DNA of 55,036 nt from positions 1 through 55,036 of the forward strand of contig CAMLYL010000012.1 in assembly GCA_946491665.1 (NCBI GenBank). The letters are read 5' to 3'. The position numbers and the translations under genes are program-made. This document shows positions 16,625-23,896 of this stretch, one piece after another (the stretch's first letter is position 1; each line of letters opens with the position of its first letter). The stretch is from an uncultured Lachnospiraceae bacterium. GTDB lineage: Bacteria > Bacillota > Clostridia > Lachnospirales > Lachnospiraceae. Below the pieces are notes generated by a model that searched no databases, was not told the origin of the DNA, and was given only the letters and a program-made list of their open reading frames with translations.

Positions 16625-16699
16625 AAATCCATGCCTTGCATATCCGCATTTCTGAACTGTTTTTATTGTACCAACACTACTGAAAAATCAGAAAACATA

Positions 16700-16813
16700 T
16701 CCAAAGGATGTGTCATAGAACGGAGATTATATTTTTTGTTCAAAATGCACAACAGGATACCAATGATAGAAGTTTTCTTTTGTCGGCTTCTGGACAAAAG
16801 TATCCTGGATACC
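16700..16813 (-). pseudogene. Relic of a second DUF1703-type AAA ATPase gene
   Basis: The minus strand from 16813 reads IQDTFVQKPTKENFYH, against IRDTFVRKPTKENFYH in the intact gene at 12198-13919. A one-base insertion follows, and GILLCILNKKYNLRS continues in the next frame (intact: GILLGILGYKT...). DNA similarity is obvious over about 60 bases (16750-16812 versus 12490-12552). It begins directly after the ABC permease stop and then degenerates. Confidence 0.8.
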
Positions 16814-16814
16814 T

Positions 16815-17507
16815 TCAATACAATTCCAGAATTTTTTTCTTAAAAATAATCCCCAGAAAAACAGCGGTAACCACAGCAATCAGAATCACCTGCGCCAGGG
16901 ATTCCCGGTTGGATACATTTCTCGTAATAAGCACCTGCCGCAGTACAATTACCAACAGCGATGTCACAATGGTCACTGGGACAGACTTCCGGATCATTCC
17001 TGTAATAAAGGGCCACAGGGAAAGGATCATACATACAACAATACAGCTTACAGCCATGGGAATCCAGGTTCGCAAGAGGGAAAGGTGAAAGGATCCTCCC
17101 AGCATATTGAAAGTTCTGTCAACAGCAATAATATAACCGCAGCAGCAAATATAGCCAGCAAGCATGGAAATCCCTGTATATATCACAATCAGAACCAGCT
17201 TGCTGGCAATCAGCAGCTTCCGGTTCAGTGGATAAGAAAACAGAATGGTAATGGTTTTCTGATTATATTCTCCGATCAGCAGACGTGAGGTCAGAACGGA
17301 AGAATAAACAAGAAAAATAAAGGACATCAGAAGCCCGATCACCAGAAAGGTACTTTCAAAGGTGTCCTTCGTCTGTTCCGGATCTGTCATACTGTCCACA
17401 AGTGAAACAGTGATAAAAAGAATGCTGAAGATAATTGCTCCTATAGCGATCGCAATATTTCTTCCCAGTTTGAATTTTGTTAATTCCAGTCTCAGCAAAT
17501 GTGCCAT
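16815..17507 (-). CDS. ABC-2 type transporter permease
   Basis: A 230-aa membrane protein with about six hydrophobic segments (for example IAIAIGAIIFSILFITVSLV and LIVIYTGISMLAGYICCCGY). It is the partner of the ATPase encoded 1 bp upstream. The length and layout match bacitracin/lantibiotic-immunity style permeases. Last gene of a response regulator, kinase, ATPase, permease operon. Its stop codon abuts the DUF1703 relic. Confidence 0.85.
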   Translation of the reverse strand: MAHLLRLELTKFKLGRNIAIAIGAIIFSILFITVSLVDSMTDPEQTKDTFESTFLVIGLLMSFIFLVYSSVLTSRLLIGEYNQKTITILFSYPLNRKLLIASKLVLIVIYTGISMLAGYICCCGYIIAVDRTFNMLGGSFHLSLLRTWIPMAVSCIVVCMILSLWPFITGMIRKSVPVTIVTSLLVIVLRQVLITRNVSNRESLAQVILIAVVTAVFLGIIFKKKILELY

Positions 17508-17508
17508 T

Positions 17509-18420
17509 CTACTTTCCCTCCTCTGTCAGCTGAAAGAAATAATCTTCCAATGTATCCTGCTTCCGTCCCAGGCTTTCTATTCCAATTCCGTGTTCTATCA
17601 GTATTTTCCCCAGTTCTTTGCAGGAAATATCTGTTCCGTAAATGCGGATGGTTTTCTGATCCAGCACGCTGATATTCTGAATCCTCATCTCTTCCAGCAA
17701 GGCGGCCGTGTGCGGCACGTCATCTACCTGCAGACTGATATATTCTGTCTGATGTCTGTGAATTTCCTCCATAGGCAATTCTGCCAGAAGCTTTCCGTGA
17801 CGGATAATCCCGATCGTATCTGCAATCAGATCCACCTCTGACAAAATATGGCTGGAAATAAAAATTGTTGTCCCCTCCTCCTGGTTCAGCCGCCGGAACA
17901 GACTCCGCATTTCCCGGATTCCCTCCGGATCCAGGGCATTTACCGGTTCATCCAGAATCAGGAATTCCGGTTTTGCAAGGATTGCCCGGGCAATAGCCAG
18001 CCGCTGTTTCATTCCCAGTGAATAGTGGCTGATCTGCTTTTTTCCGGCATTCTGCAGATCCACAATGTCCAGAACTTCATCAATTCTTTTACGATCCGGA
18101 TATCCCATATACTCACAATGAAGCTCCAGGTTCTGCCGGGCTGTCATCCGGTCATAAAAATATGGATTTTCAATGATGGATCCGACTCTTTTAAAGATCT
18201 CATAACTGGAGTCAGTAACCTTTTCTCCAAACAGATGAACTTCCCCGGCATCGGGGTGGATCAGATTCAGAGTCATTTTCATAATGGTGCTTTTCCCGGC
18301 GCCGTTAGGGCCGACGAATCCATAGGTGGCTCCTTTCGGGATATGCAGATTTACATTGTCAACAACAACATTTCCTTTATAAGACTTTTTCAGTCCAAAG
18401 GTTTCCATAATGTAATCCAT
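17509..18420 (-). CDS. ABC transporter ATP-binding protein, BcrA-like
   Basis: A 303-aa ATPase with Walker A GPNGAGKST near residue 38, a divergent signature YSLGMKQRL, Walker B FLILDEPVNALD and a C-terminal extension typical of BcrA-type exporters. It probably powers export of, or immunity to, a peptide antibiotic together with the permease. It is encoded 74 bp after the histidine kinase in the same direction. Confidence 0.9.
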   Translation of the reverse strand: MDYIMETFGLKKSYKGNVVVDNVNLHIPKGATYGFVGPNGAGKSTIMKMTLNLIHPDAGEVHLFGEKVTDSSYEIFKRVGSIIENPYFYDRMTARQNLELHCEYMGYPDRKRIDEVLDIVDLQNAGKKQISHYSLGMKQRLAIARAILAKPEFLILDEPVNALDPEGIREMRSLFRRLNQEEGTTIFISSHILSEVDLIADTIGIIRHGKLLAELPMEEIHRHQTEYISLQVDDVPHTAALLEEMRIQNISVLDQKTIRIYGTDISCKELGKILIEHGIGIESLGRKQDTLEDYFFQLTEEGK

Positions 18421-18494
18421 TTTGTATACCTCCTGTCTGAACGATATTATACAAAACAGACCTCTCTTTTCTCTGGCTGATTTCTAACGATTTT

Positions 18495-19415
18495 CTAACT
18501 TTTCAGAATTACGGAAAAAATGGTCTTTTCCGATGGCACACTGGACACCGTCAGATCCGCTCCCATCTGTCTGGCAAGATTTTGCGATATCGCCAGCCCC
18601 AGACCGTTTCCATAAGATTTCCGGGCTGTTGTGTAATTCCTGGAAAAGATTTTTTTCTGCTGATCAGAAGGAATCCCCGCCCCGTGATCTTCCACTTCTA
18701 TAATGACTTTTTCCTTCTGTTCCGACAGACGCAGGGCAAGATATTTCCCGGAACCGCCATGACGGATGGCATTATCAATCAGATTTTTCAGAATCCGGCT
18801 CAGGGCGTCGCTGTCAGTCACTGCAAATACAGGAGACTCCGGCATCTGCAGATCAACTGTAAACTCCTGTTCTTCCAGAAAATCATAATAGCCCAGGATG
18901 ATTTCATGGCAGAGTCTGGAAATATTTTTCTGTTTCAGATTCAGTGGGAAATCGCCGGAAGAAATCCGGGACATAGTAAAATAATCATTGATGGTTGCCA
19001 CCAGCTCGTCTGCTTTCTCATCGATCTTATCCGCCATCCGGCGCAGCTGCTCCGGGACATCTCTGTCTTTTGTCCGGGATACCAGAATCTCACTGTTTCC
19101 CTTTAATACAGTAAGCGGTGTCCGGATATCATGGGAAATGTTGGTCAGAACCTGCGCCATGGCTTTTTTTGCCCGCTCATATTCCAGTTTGCTGGAATAA
19201 AACTCCTGAAGAAGGCCATTGATGGAAGATACCATTTCTTTCACGCATCCATGATCTGTGGGAAGAAGAACAAAACCGTTTTCTGAAGTGATGGAAAGTG
19301 TTTCCAGCCGTTCTCCGATATAGCAGACCTCTTCCTGTAGTTTTTTATAGCTGCGTCTCTGCCACAGAAAGGCAGCCAGCAAAATCAGACACAGTACACA
19401 GAATAAAACAGCCAT
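18495..19415 (-). CDS. Sensor histidine kinase
   Basis: A 306-aa kinase with one N-terminal membrane helix (residues 1-18) and almost no extracellular part. It has a dimerisation/phosphoacceptor box with His95 (NISHDIRTPL) and a HATPase domain (DNAIRHG N box; GAGIP and GNGLGLAI G boxes). Lacking a sensor loop, it probably senses stress within the membrane or through the adjacent exporter, as in antimicrobial-peptide systems. It starts directly after the stop codon of the response regulator. Confidence 0.92.
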   Translation of the reverse strand: MAVLFCVLCLILLAAFLWQRRSYKKLQEEVCYIGERLETLSITSENGFVLLPTDHGCVKEMVSSINGLLQEFYSSKLEYERAKKAMAQVLTNISHDIRTPLTVLKGNSEILVSRTKDRDVPEQLRRMADKIDEKADELVATINDYFTMSRISSGDFPLNLKQKNISRLCHEIILGYYDFLEEQEFTVDLQMPESPVFAVTDSDALSRILKNLIDNAIRHGGSGKYLALRLSEQKEKVIIEVEDHGAGIPSDQQKKIFSRNYTTARKSYGNGLGLAISQNLARQMGADLTVSSVPSEKTIFSVILKS

Positions 19416-20111
19416 CTACTTATCCTCCATTTTGTAGCCGATGCCCCATAATGTTCTGATGTATCCGGCATCATTCTCCGATCCCTTTTTCAGTTTTGCC
19501 CTCAGACGGTTCATATGGGTATTCAGCACACTTTCATTGTCAAAATAGGGTTCTTTCCAGACCAGCTCATACAGGCGTTCCTTTGAAAAAGCCTGTCCCG
19601 GATGTGTGGCAAGCAGGTGCAGAATTTCAAACTCTTTGGGAGTCAGTTCCAGAACTGTTCCGCCTCGGGTAACCATATGACTGGAAGTGTCAATTTCAAG
19701 ATCTTTTATTTTGACAATCCCGCTGCCGGCCGGTATCTGCCAGGCTCCGGCTCTGCGGATATTCGCTTTAATTCTTGCAGTCAGTTCAATCAGGGAAAAC
19801 GGTTTTACCACATAGTCGTCAGCTCCCAGATTCAGTCCCAGGGATTTATCCGTGTCATTATCCTTTGCTGTAATAATAATCAGAGGAACTGTGCTGACTC
19901 TGCGGATCGCCTTAATAATATCCATGCCGCTGATATCCGGCAGCATAAGATCAATCAGCGCCAGGGCATACTGCCCACAGTCCCCCATTTCTTTTAATGC
20001 GTCGGTTCCATTGCTGCAGGAAACCACCTCAAAGGCTTCTCCCTCCAGATATTCCTGTACCATGTCCCGGATTTCTTTATCATCTTCAATCAAGAGTATT
20101 CTATTTCCCAT
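19416..20111 (-). CDS. OmpR-family response regulator
   Basis: A 231-aa protein. The receiver domain holds Asp10-Asp11 and phosphoacceptor Asp54 (LIDLMLP), with the conserved Lys in VVKPF. The C-terminal winged helix is OmpR-type (LTPKEFEILHLLATHPGQAFSKERL). AAGGAG precedes the ATG. First gene of the operon with its kinase and an ABC exporter, which it presumably controls. Confidence 0.94.
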   Translation of the reverse strand: MGNRILLIEDDKEIRDMVQEYLEGEAFEVVSCSNGTDALKEMGDCGQYALALIDLMLPDISGMDIIKAIRRVSTVPLIIITAKDNDTDKSLGLNLGADDYVVKPFSLIELTARIKANIRRAGAWQIPAGSGIVKIKDLEIDTSSHMVTRGGTVLELTPKEFEILHLLATHPGQAFSKERLYELVWKEPYFDNESVLNTHMNRLRAKLKKGSENDAGYIRTLWGIGYKMEDK

Positions 20112-20310
20112 GACGGCTCCTTATCATGTCACTATTTGTCAGATTTTCTATAATCATTGATAGTCTAATATAAAATCACGGAGGATACAACCAGTTTTGC
20201 TGATGGACAGTATTTCTGACAGACAGAAAAAGAACCATCCTGCAGGACAATTCTGCTGAAATGGCTCAGTATCATTTTCAAATCAGTAATTATTCATAAG
20301 AAAAACAAAA

Positions 20311-20346
20311 AACAGGAATACCGGATTTTCCCCGCATATTCCTGTT
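20311..20346. terminator. Terminator after the nitroreductase gene
   Basis: AACAGGAATA (20311-20320) pairs with TATTCCTGTT (20337-20346), followed on the minus strand by TTTTTTG. The rest of 20112-20391 holds the response-regulator upstream region; nothing else was recognised. Confidence 0.8.
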
Positions 20347-20391
20347 CCTATGTCTTAAAATATTTTTTAACCAGATTTCAGTCTGACATTT

Positions 20392-20940
20392 TTATTTATC
20401 ATAAATCTTTAAAACTTTCTCCAGATCCCTTCTTCGGGGACGCTCCAGCGATTCTCCGGCATTATATCCCAATGCGATTACCGCCACAATCTGCTGGCTT
20501 TCCGGAATCTGAAGTTTTTCCCGGATTTTATCCGCATCCCGGATTCCCATAATCAGAGTATCCAGCCCCAGCTCCCGGGCCTTTAAAATCAGATAGGCAT
20601 TCTGCAGTCCCAAATCATATGCTCCCCACATATCACCCAGCTCATTATCCGGCACCTGCTCTCTGTTAAAACCGGAAATCTTTGTCTCAAAAGTCGTGAT
20701 AATCAGTGCAGACGCATTTTCACTGCTTTTCTGGTTAAATTCCGGCAGCGTCACTAACATGAACTCCTTTATCACAGACGGCTCCTGCAATACATAATAC
20801 CGTCCGGTCTGGGTGTTTTTCCAGGAGGGTGCCTCCTGGGCAAATCTGACCAGTTCTTCAATCACTTCTTTTCCTATCGGCATGTCCGGCTTATAATTTC
20901 TGACGCTGCGGCGTGACATAGCCACTTCATTTAATTCCAT
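20392..20940 (-). CDS. Nitroreductase family protein
   Basis: A 182-aa FMN-dependent nitroreductase-fold protein: RRSVRNY at residues 10-16 (FMN phosphate binding), PSWKNTQ near 40, and a late GYNAGE. These enzymes reduce nitro, quinone or enone groups with NAD(P)H in the cytoplasm. The reading frame is longer, but GGAGGG five bases before the ATG at 20940 and the MELNEVAMSRRSVR start typical of the family decide this start. It lies 127 bp downstream of a TetR gene in the same direction. Confidence 0.9.
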   Translation of the reverse strand: MELNEVAMSRRSVRNYKPDMPIGKEVIEELVRFAQEAPSWKNTQTGRYYVLQEPSVIKEFMLVTLPEFNQKSSENASALIITTFETKISGFNREQVPDNELGDMWGAYDLGLQNAYLILKARELGLDTLIMGIRDADKIREKLQIPESQQIVAVIALGYNAGESLERPRRRDLEKVLKIYDK

Positions 20941-21067
20941 GATATCCCTCCATATACTATACTGCATTTTCCGGGATCTCTGCTCTTTAAATAAAGTCTT
21001 TGAGATCCTGTTTCATAACTTCCGTCTATTAGTATATTGATTTTTACATATTTACACAAGAGAAAAT

Positions 21068-21670
21068 TTAACATTCATCTGTTCTCTTCCCCAGCAATGT
21101 AGGGATAGCTCCATTCCGCATGTGTTCAAGAATCTGACCTGTAATATCATCCAGAGATACTCTGTCGTCATTCCGAAACCACCACCGCACACTCACCAGC
21201 AGATTATTCATTAGCAAATATCCATACCAGTCCGCCAATTTTTTCCGATAGGATGAAATATCCGGATGATTCAGAATACATTTTTTCATGTAGTCCGCTC
21301 CCTCTGCCACCATCTCATCGAAAACATTTCTTCCAAGCATAACAGATCCCCACAGCAACTGATAGGTCTTCTTTTCCAGGTGAAAATACCGCAGACAGCG
21401 TTTCAGGTCAGCAATATGTTTTTCTGAAGTCAGATTATCAGTCACCAGAAAATTTACGGCAATATGCTCCCTGAATTCTCCCATCATTTGATCTATAATG
21501 GAATCCCTCAGCAAATATTTATCTTCGTAATGCTTATAAAAAGTCGAACGATTGATTCGCCCCTTTTCCGTAATTTCTTTTACAGAGATATCCGTAAACT
21601 CTTTTTGTGCCAGCAGCTCCAGAAATGTATTTCTGATTAATTCTTCTGTCTTCAAAACTCTGAGATCCAT
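21068..21670 (-). CDS. TetR family transcriptional regulator
   Basis: A 200-aa protein starting MDLRVLKTEEL, with a TetR HTH in residues 1-50 (LIRNTFLELL...ISVKEITEKGRINRSTFYKHY) and a C-terminal domain of the kind found in DhaS-like regulators (VSVRWWFRND). GGAGG lies 4 bases upstream of the ATG at 21670. It is divergent from the Fe-S flavoprotein reductase gene, with CAACA/TGTTG half-sites between them, and probably controls that gene and perhaps the downstream nitroreductase. Confidence 0.88.
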   Translation of the reverse strand: MDLRVLKTEELIRNTFLELLAQKEFTDISVKEITEKGRINRSTFYKHYEDKYLLRDSIIDQMMGEFREHIAVNFLVTDNLTSEKHIADLKRCLRYFHLEKKTYQLLWGSVMLGRNVFDEMVAEGADYMKKCILNHPDISSYRKKLADWYGYLLMNNLLVSVRWWFRNDDRVSLDDITGQILEHMRNGAIPTLLGKRTDEC

Positions 21671-21682
21671 AATACCTCCAGT

Positions 21683-21716
21683 CAACATTTTTCTTCCAAG
21701 TGTTGTTTATCCAACA
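21683..21716. promoter_or_regulatory. Candidate TetR operator half-sites
   Basis: CAACA (21683-21687), TGTTG (21701-21705) and CAACA (21712-21716) form two overlapping inverted repeats in the region shared by the divergent tetR and reductase promoters. Confidence 0.45.
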
Positions 21717-21735
21717 TATCTTCAATGATTAATTA

Positions 21736-21764
21736 TTGTACCAGCTTTTTTCGGCTGATAAAAT
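21736..21764 (+). promoter_or_regulatory. Promoter of the Fe-S flavoprotein reductase gene
   Basis: TTGTAC (21736-21741), a 17-base spacer and TAAAAT (21759-21764). The spacer contains CAGC...GCTG, an inverted repeat that a repressor could cover. The ribosome binding site AAGGGGG lies 5 bases before the ATG at 21799. Confidence 0.6.
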
Positions 21765-21798
21765 AGGAAACAGCAAATATATTTTTAAGGGGGTTCTT

Positions 21799-23757
21799 AT
21801 GAGCAAATTTAAACATTTATTTTCTCCAATGAAAGTCGGAACGCACACTTACAAAAACCGGATTATTGCCGCTCCGATCTACTGCGGAACATTTATCAAT
21901 GTTCCAAATCTCGACTATGTAATGAAACATGCCATGAAAGAAAGAGCCGACGGCGGCACCGCCCAGGTTACAATCGGAGAAACAGCCGTAAATTTCCGCG
22001 GAGCAAGCAGAGAACCGCTTCCGCCCATAGATTATGCAGATTTCAATGATCCTTCCATGGCTAAATTCAAAGAGCTGTCAGACTACATAAAATCACGCGG
22101 CGCAAAATGTCTGATTGAACTTTCTCACTGCGGCGAATCTGTGGAACCGATTCCCGGCGTGGAATTCGGCGTCGGACCTATGGGATACACCCGCGAAGAC
22201 GGCATGATCATTTATGCGATGGATGAAAAGATGATGAATGATACGATTCAGGATTTCATTACTGCTTCCAAATTTATGAAAGAAGCCGGTATGGACGGTG
22301 TTATGATCCACTGCGGCCATGGCTGGCTGCTTCACCAGTTCCTCTCGCCAAGAACCAACAGAAGAAATGATCAGTTTGGCGGTTCTCTTGAAAACCGCGC
22401 ACGTTTTCCTCTTATGCTGCTCAAAGCGGTCCGGGAAGCTATGGGGAGAGATTTTATTATTGAAATCCGTGTCAGCGGTGAAGAATCCATGGGTGAATCC
22501 GGAATGCATATTGATGAAACAGCAGAATTCTGCAAAATGGCACAGAAATATGTTGATCTGATCCATGTGTCAGTCGGCGTTTACAGAAATCCGATTCTCT
22601 CCGGTGAGTTTTCTTCCCTGTTCCAGCCTCACGGTCTGAACAGCAGGGCATCCGGGGCAATCAAGGCTGCCGTTGACGTTCCTGTTGTTGTAGTAGGCGG
22701 AATCAACGACCCGAAAATGGCCGATGAAATGATCGCTTCAGGGGAATGTGATTTTGTAGCGCTTGCAAGGCAGCTGACAGCTGATCCCTATTTTCCTCAA
22801 AAGGCAGAAAACGGTCAGGAAGATGATATCAGTCCCTGTGTGCGCTGTTTTAAATGCTTTCCCGGTCCCCTGGAAGGTGTTGATATTACACAGATGCACC
22901 TGATTTACGGCTGCACCGTAAATCCCTCAGAATTCTGTTATGACTTTGATTTGCTGGAAAGCAAACCTGAAAAATCAAAAAAAGTACTGATTGTAGGAGG
23001 TGGCGTGGCCGGCATGACTGCCGCTGTTACTGCTCATGACAGAGGACATCAGGTGACACTTGCAGATAACCGTTCACAATTAGGCGGCGTACTGTTTTTT
23101 ACTGATACTGACTACTACAAGAATGATCTGAAACGCTTTAAAAATGTACTGATAAACCGGATACAGAAAAGGAATATCACAGTTCTGTTAAATCATCAGG
23201 TCACTCCGGAAGAAATACAGAAGGGAGATTACGATCATATCATTCTGGCACTGGGAGCCTCGCCTGTCACACCGCCGATCAGAGGTATCCGTTATGCACA
23301 TCAGGCTCTGGACTTTTATAGAGGGATAAAGCCTGAAGGGAAAAATATTCTTATGATCGGAGGCGGACTAGTCGGATGCGAAACTGCCCTGGATATGGCG
23401 CGCCAAGGATATCATGTAAATGTGATCGAAATGGGAGAAAAAGTGGCCCCCGATTCCTATCCTATGCACCGGATCGGCCTGCTCCATGAAATGGATCAGC
23501 TTATTCAATATCACTGTTCTTTAAAATGTCAAGAGATCAAAAAAAATTCTGTAATCTGTGAAAACAGGGAGCATCGACTGTTTGAATTGTCTGGAGACAG
23601 TATTTTTTACGCATTAGGCATGCGGGCTAATGAAGATGTGGTAAGGAACCTGTCTGCCGCTTCCACAGTCCCTGTCTCTGTTATAGGCGACTGTCGAAAA
23701 GCAGCCAAAGTTTATGAGGCCGGAAGACAGGGATGGGAAGCCGCTATGAAACTGTAA
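21799..23757 (+). CDS. Old Yellow Enzyme family FMN/FAD/4Fe-4S reductase (2-enoate / dienoyl-CoA reductase type)
   Basis: A 652-aa enzyme. Residues 1-335 form the OYE TIM barrel with the motif GHGWLLHQFLSP followed by NRRNDQFGGS. Cys347, Cys350, Cys353 and Cys372 form the 4Fe-4S site with CxxCxxC spacing. Residues from about 393 form a FAD/NAD module (VLIVGGGVAGMTAA; MIGGGLVGCETA). Family members reduce activated C=C bonds of enoates, dienoyl-CoAs or, in gut anaerobes, flavonoids (flavanone-cleaving reductase of E. ramulus belongs to this broad group). With a PhlG-like hydrolase nearby, a plant polyphenol substrate is plausible but unproven. Confidence 0.85.
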   Translation: MSKFKHLFSPMKVGTHTYKNRIIAAPIYCGTFINVPNLDYVMKHAMKERADGGTAQVTIGETAVNFRGASREPLPPIDYADFNDPSMAKFKELSDYIKSRGAKCLIELSHCGESVEPIPGVEFGVGPMGYTREDGMIIYAMDEKMMNDTIQDFITASKFMKEAGMDGVMIHCGHGWLLHQFLSPRTNRRNDQFGGSLENRARFPLMLLKAVREAMGRDFIIEIRVSGEESMGESGMHIDETAEFCKMAQKYVDLIHVSVGVYRNPILSGEFSSLFQPHGLNSRASGAIKAAVDVPVVVVGGINDPKMADEMIASGECDFVALARQLTADPYFPQKAENGQEDDISPCVRCFKCFPGPLEGVDITQMHLIYGCTVNPSEFCYDFDLLESKPEKSKKVLIVGGGVAGMTAAVTAHDRGHQVTLADNRSQLGGVLFFTDTDYYKNDLKRFKNVLINRIQKRNITVLLNHQVTPEEIQKGDYDHIILALGASPVTPPIRGIRYAHQALDFYRGIKPEGKNILMIGGGLVGCETALDMARQGYHVNVIEMGEKVAPDSYPMHRIGLLHEMDQLIQYHCSLKCQEIKKNSVICENREHRLFELSGDSIFYALGMRANEDVVRNLSAASTVPVSVIGDCRKAAKVYEAGRQGWEAAMKL

Positions 23758-23805
23758 TTTCCATACAGACGGTCTGCAAGGTCACAAATTTTTCCGCATA
23801 ATATG

Positions 23806-23850
23806 AAAAAGAAAGGCTTCTGCATGAATTTGCAGTAAAGCCTTTCTTTT
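23806..23850. terminator. Bidirectional terminator between the reductase gene and the lectin operon
   Basis: AAAGAAAGGCTT and AAGCCTTTCTTT are inverted arms around a loop with an inner TGC/GCA pair, and T-runs flank both sides. It ends both the plus-strand reductase transcript and the nine-gene minus-strand operon. Confidence 0.88.
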
Positions 23851-23896
23851 CGGCGGCAATATATAAATGAATCATTTCTATCCATCATACCAGCTC

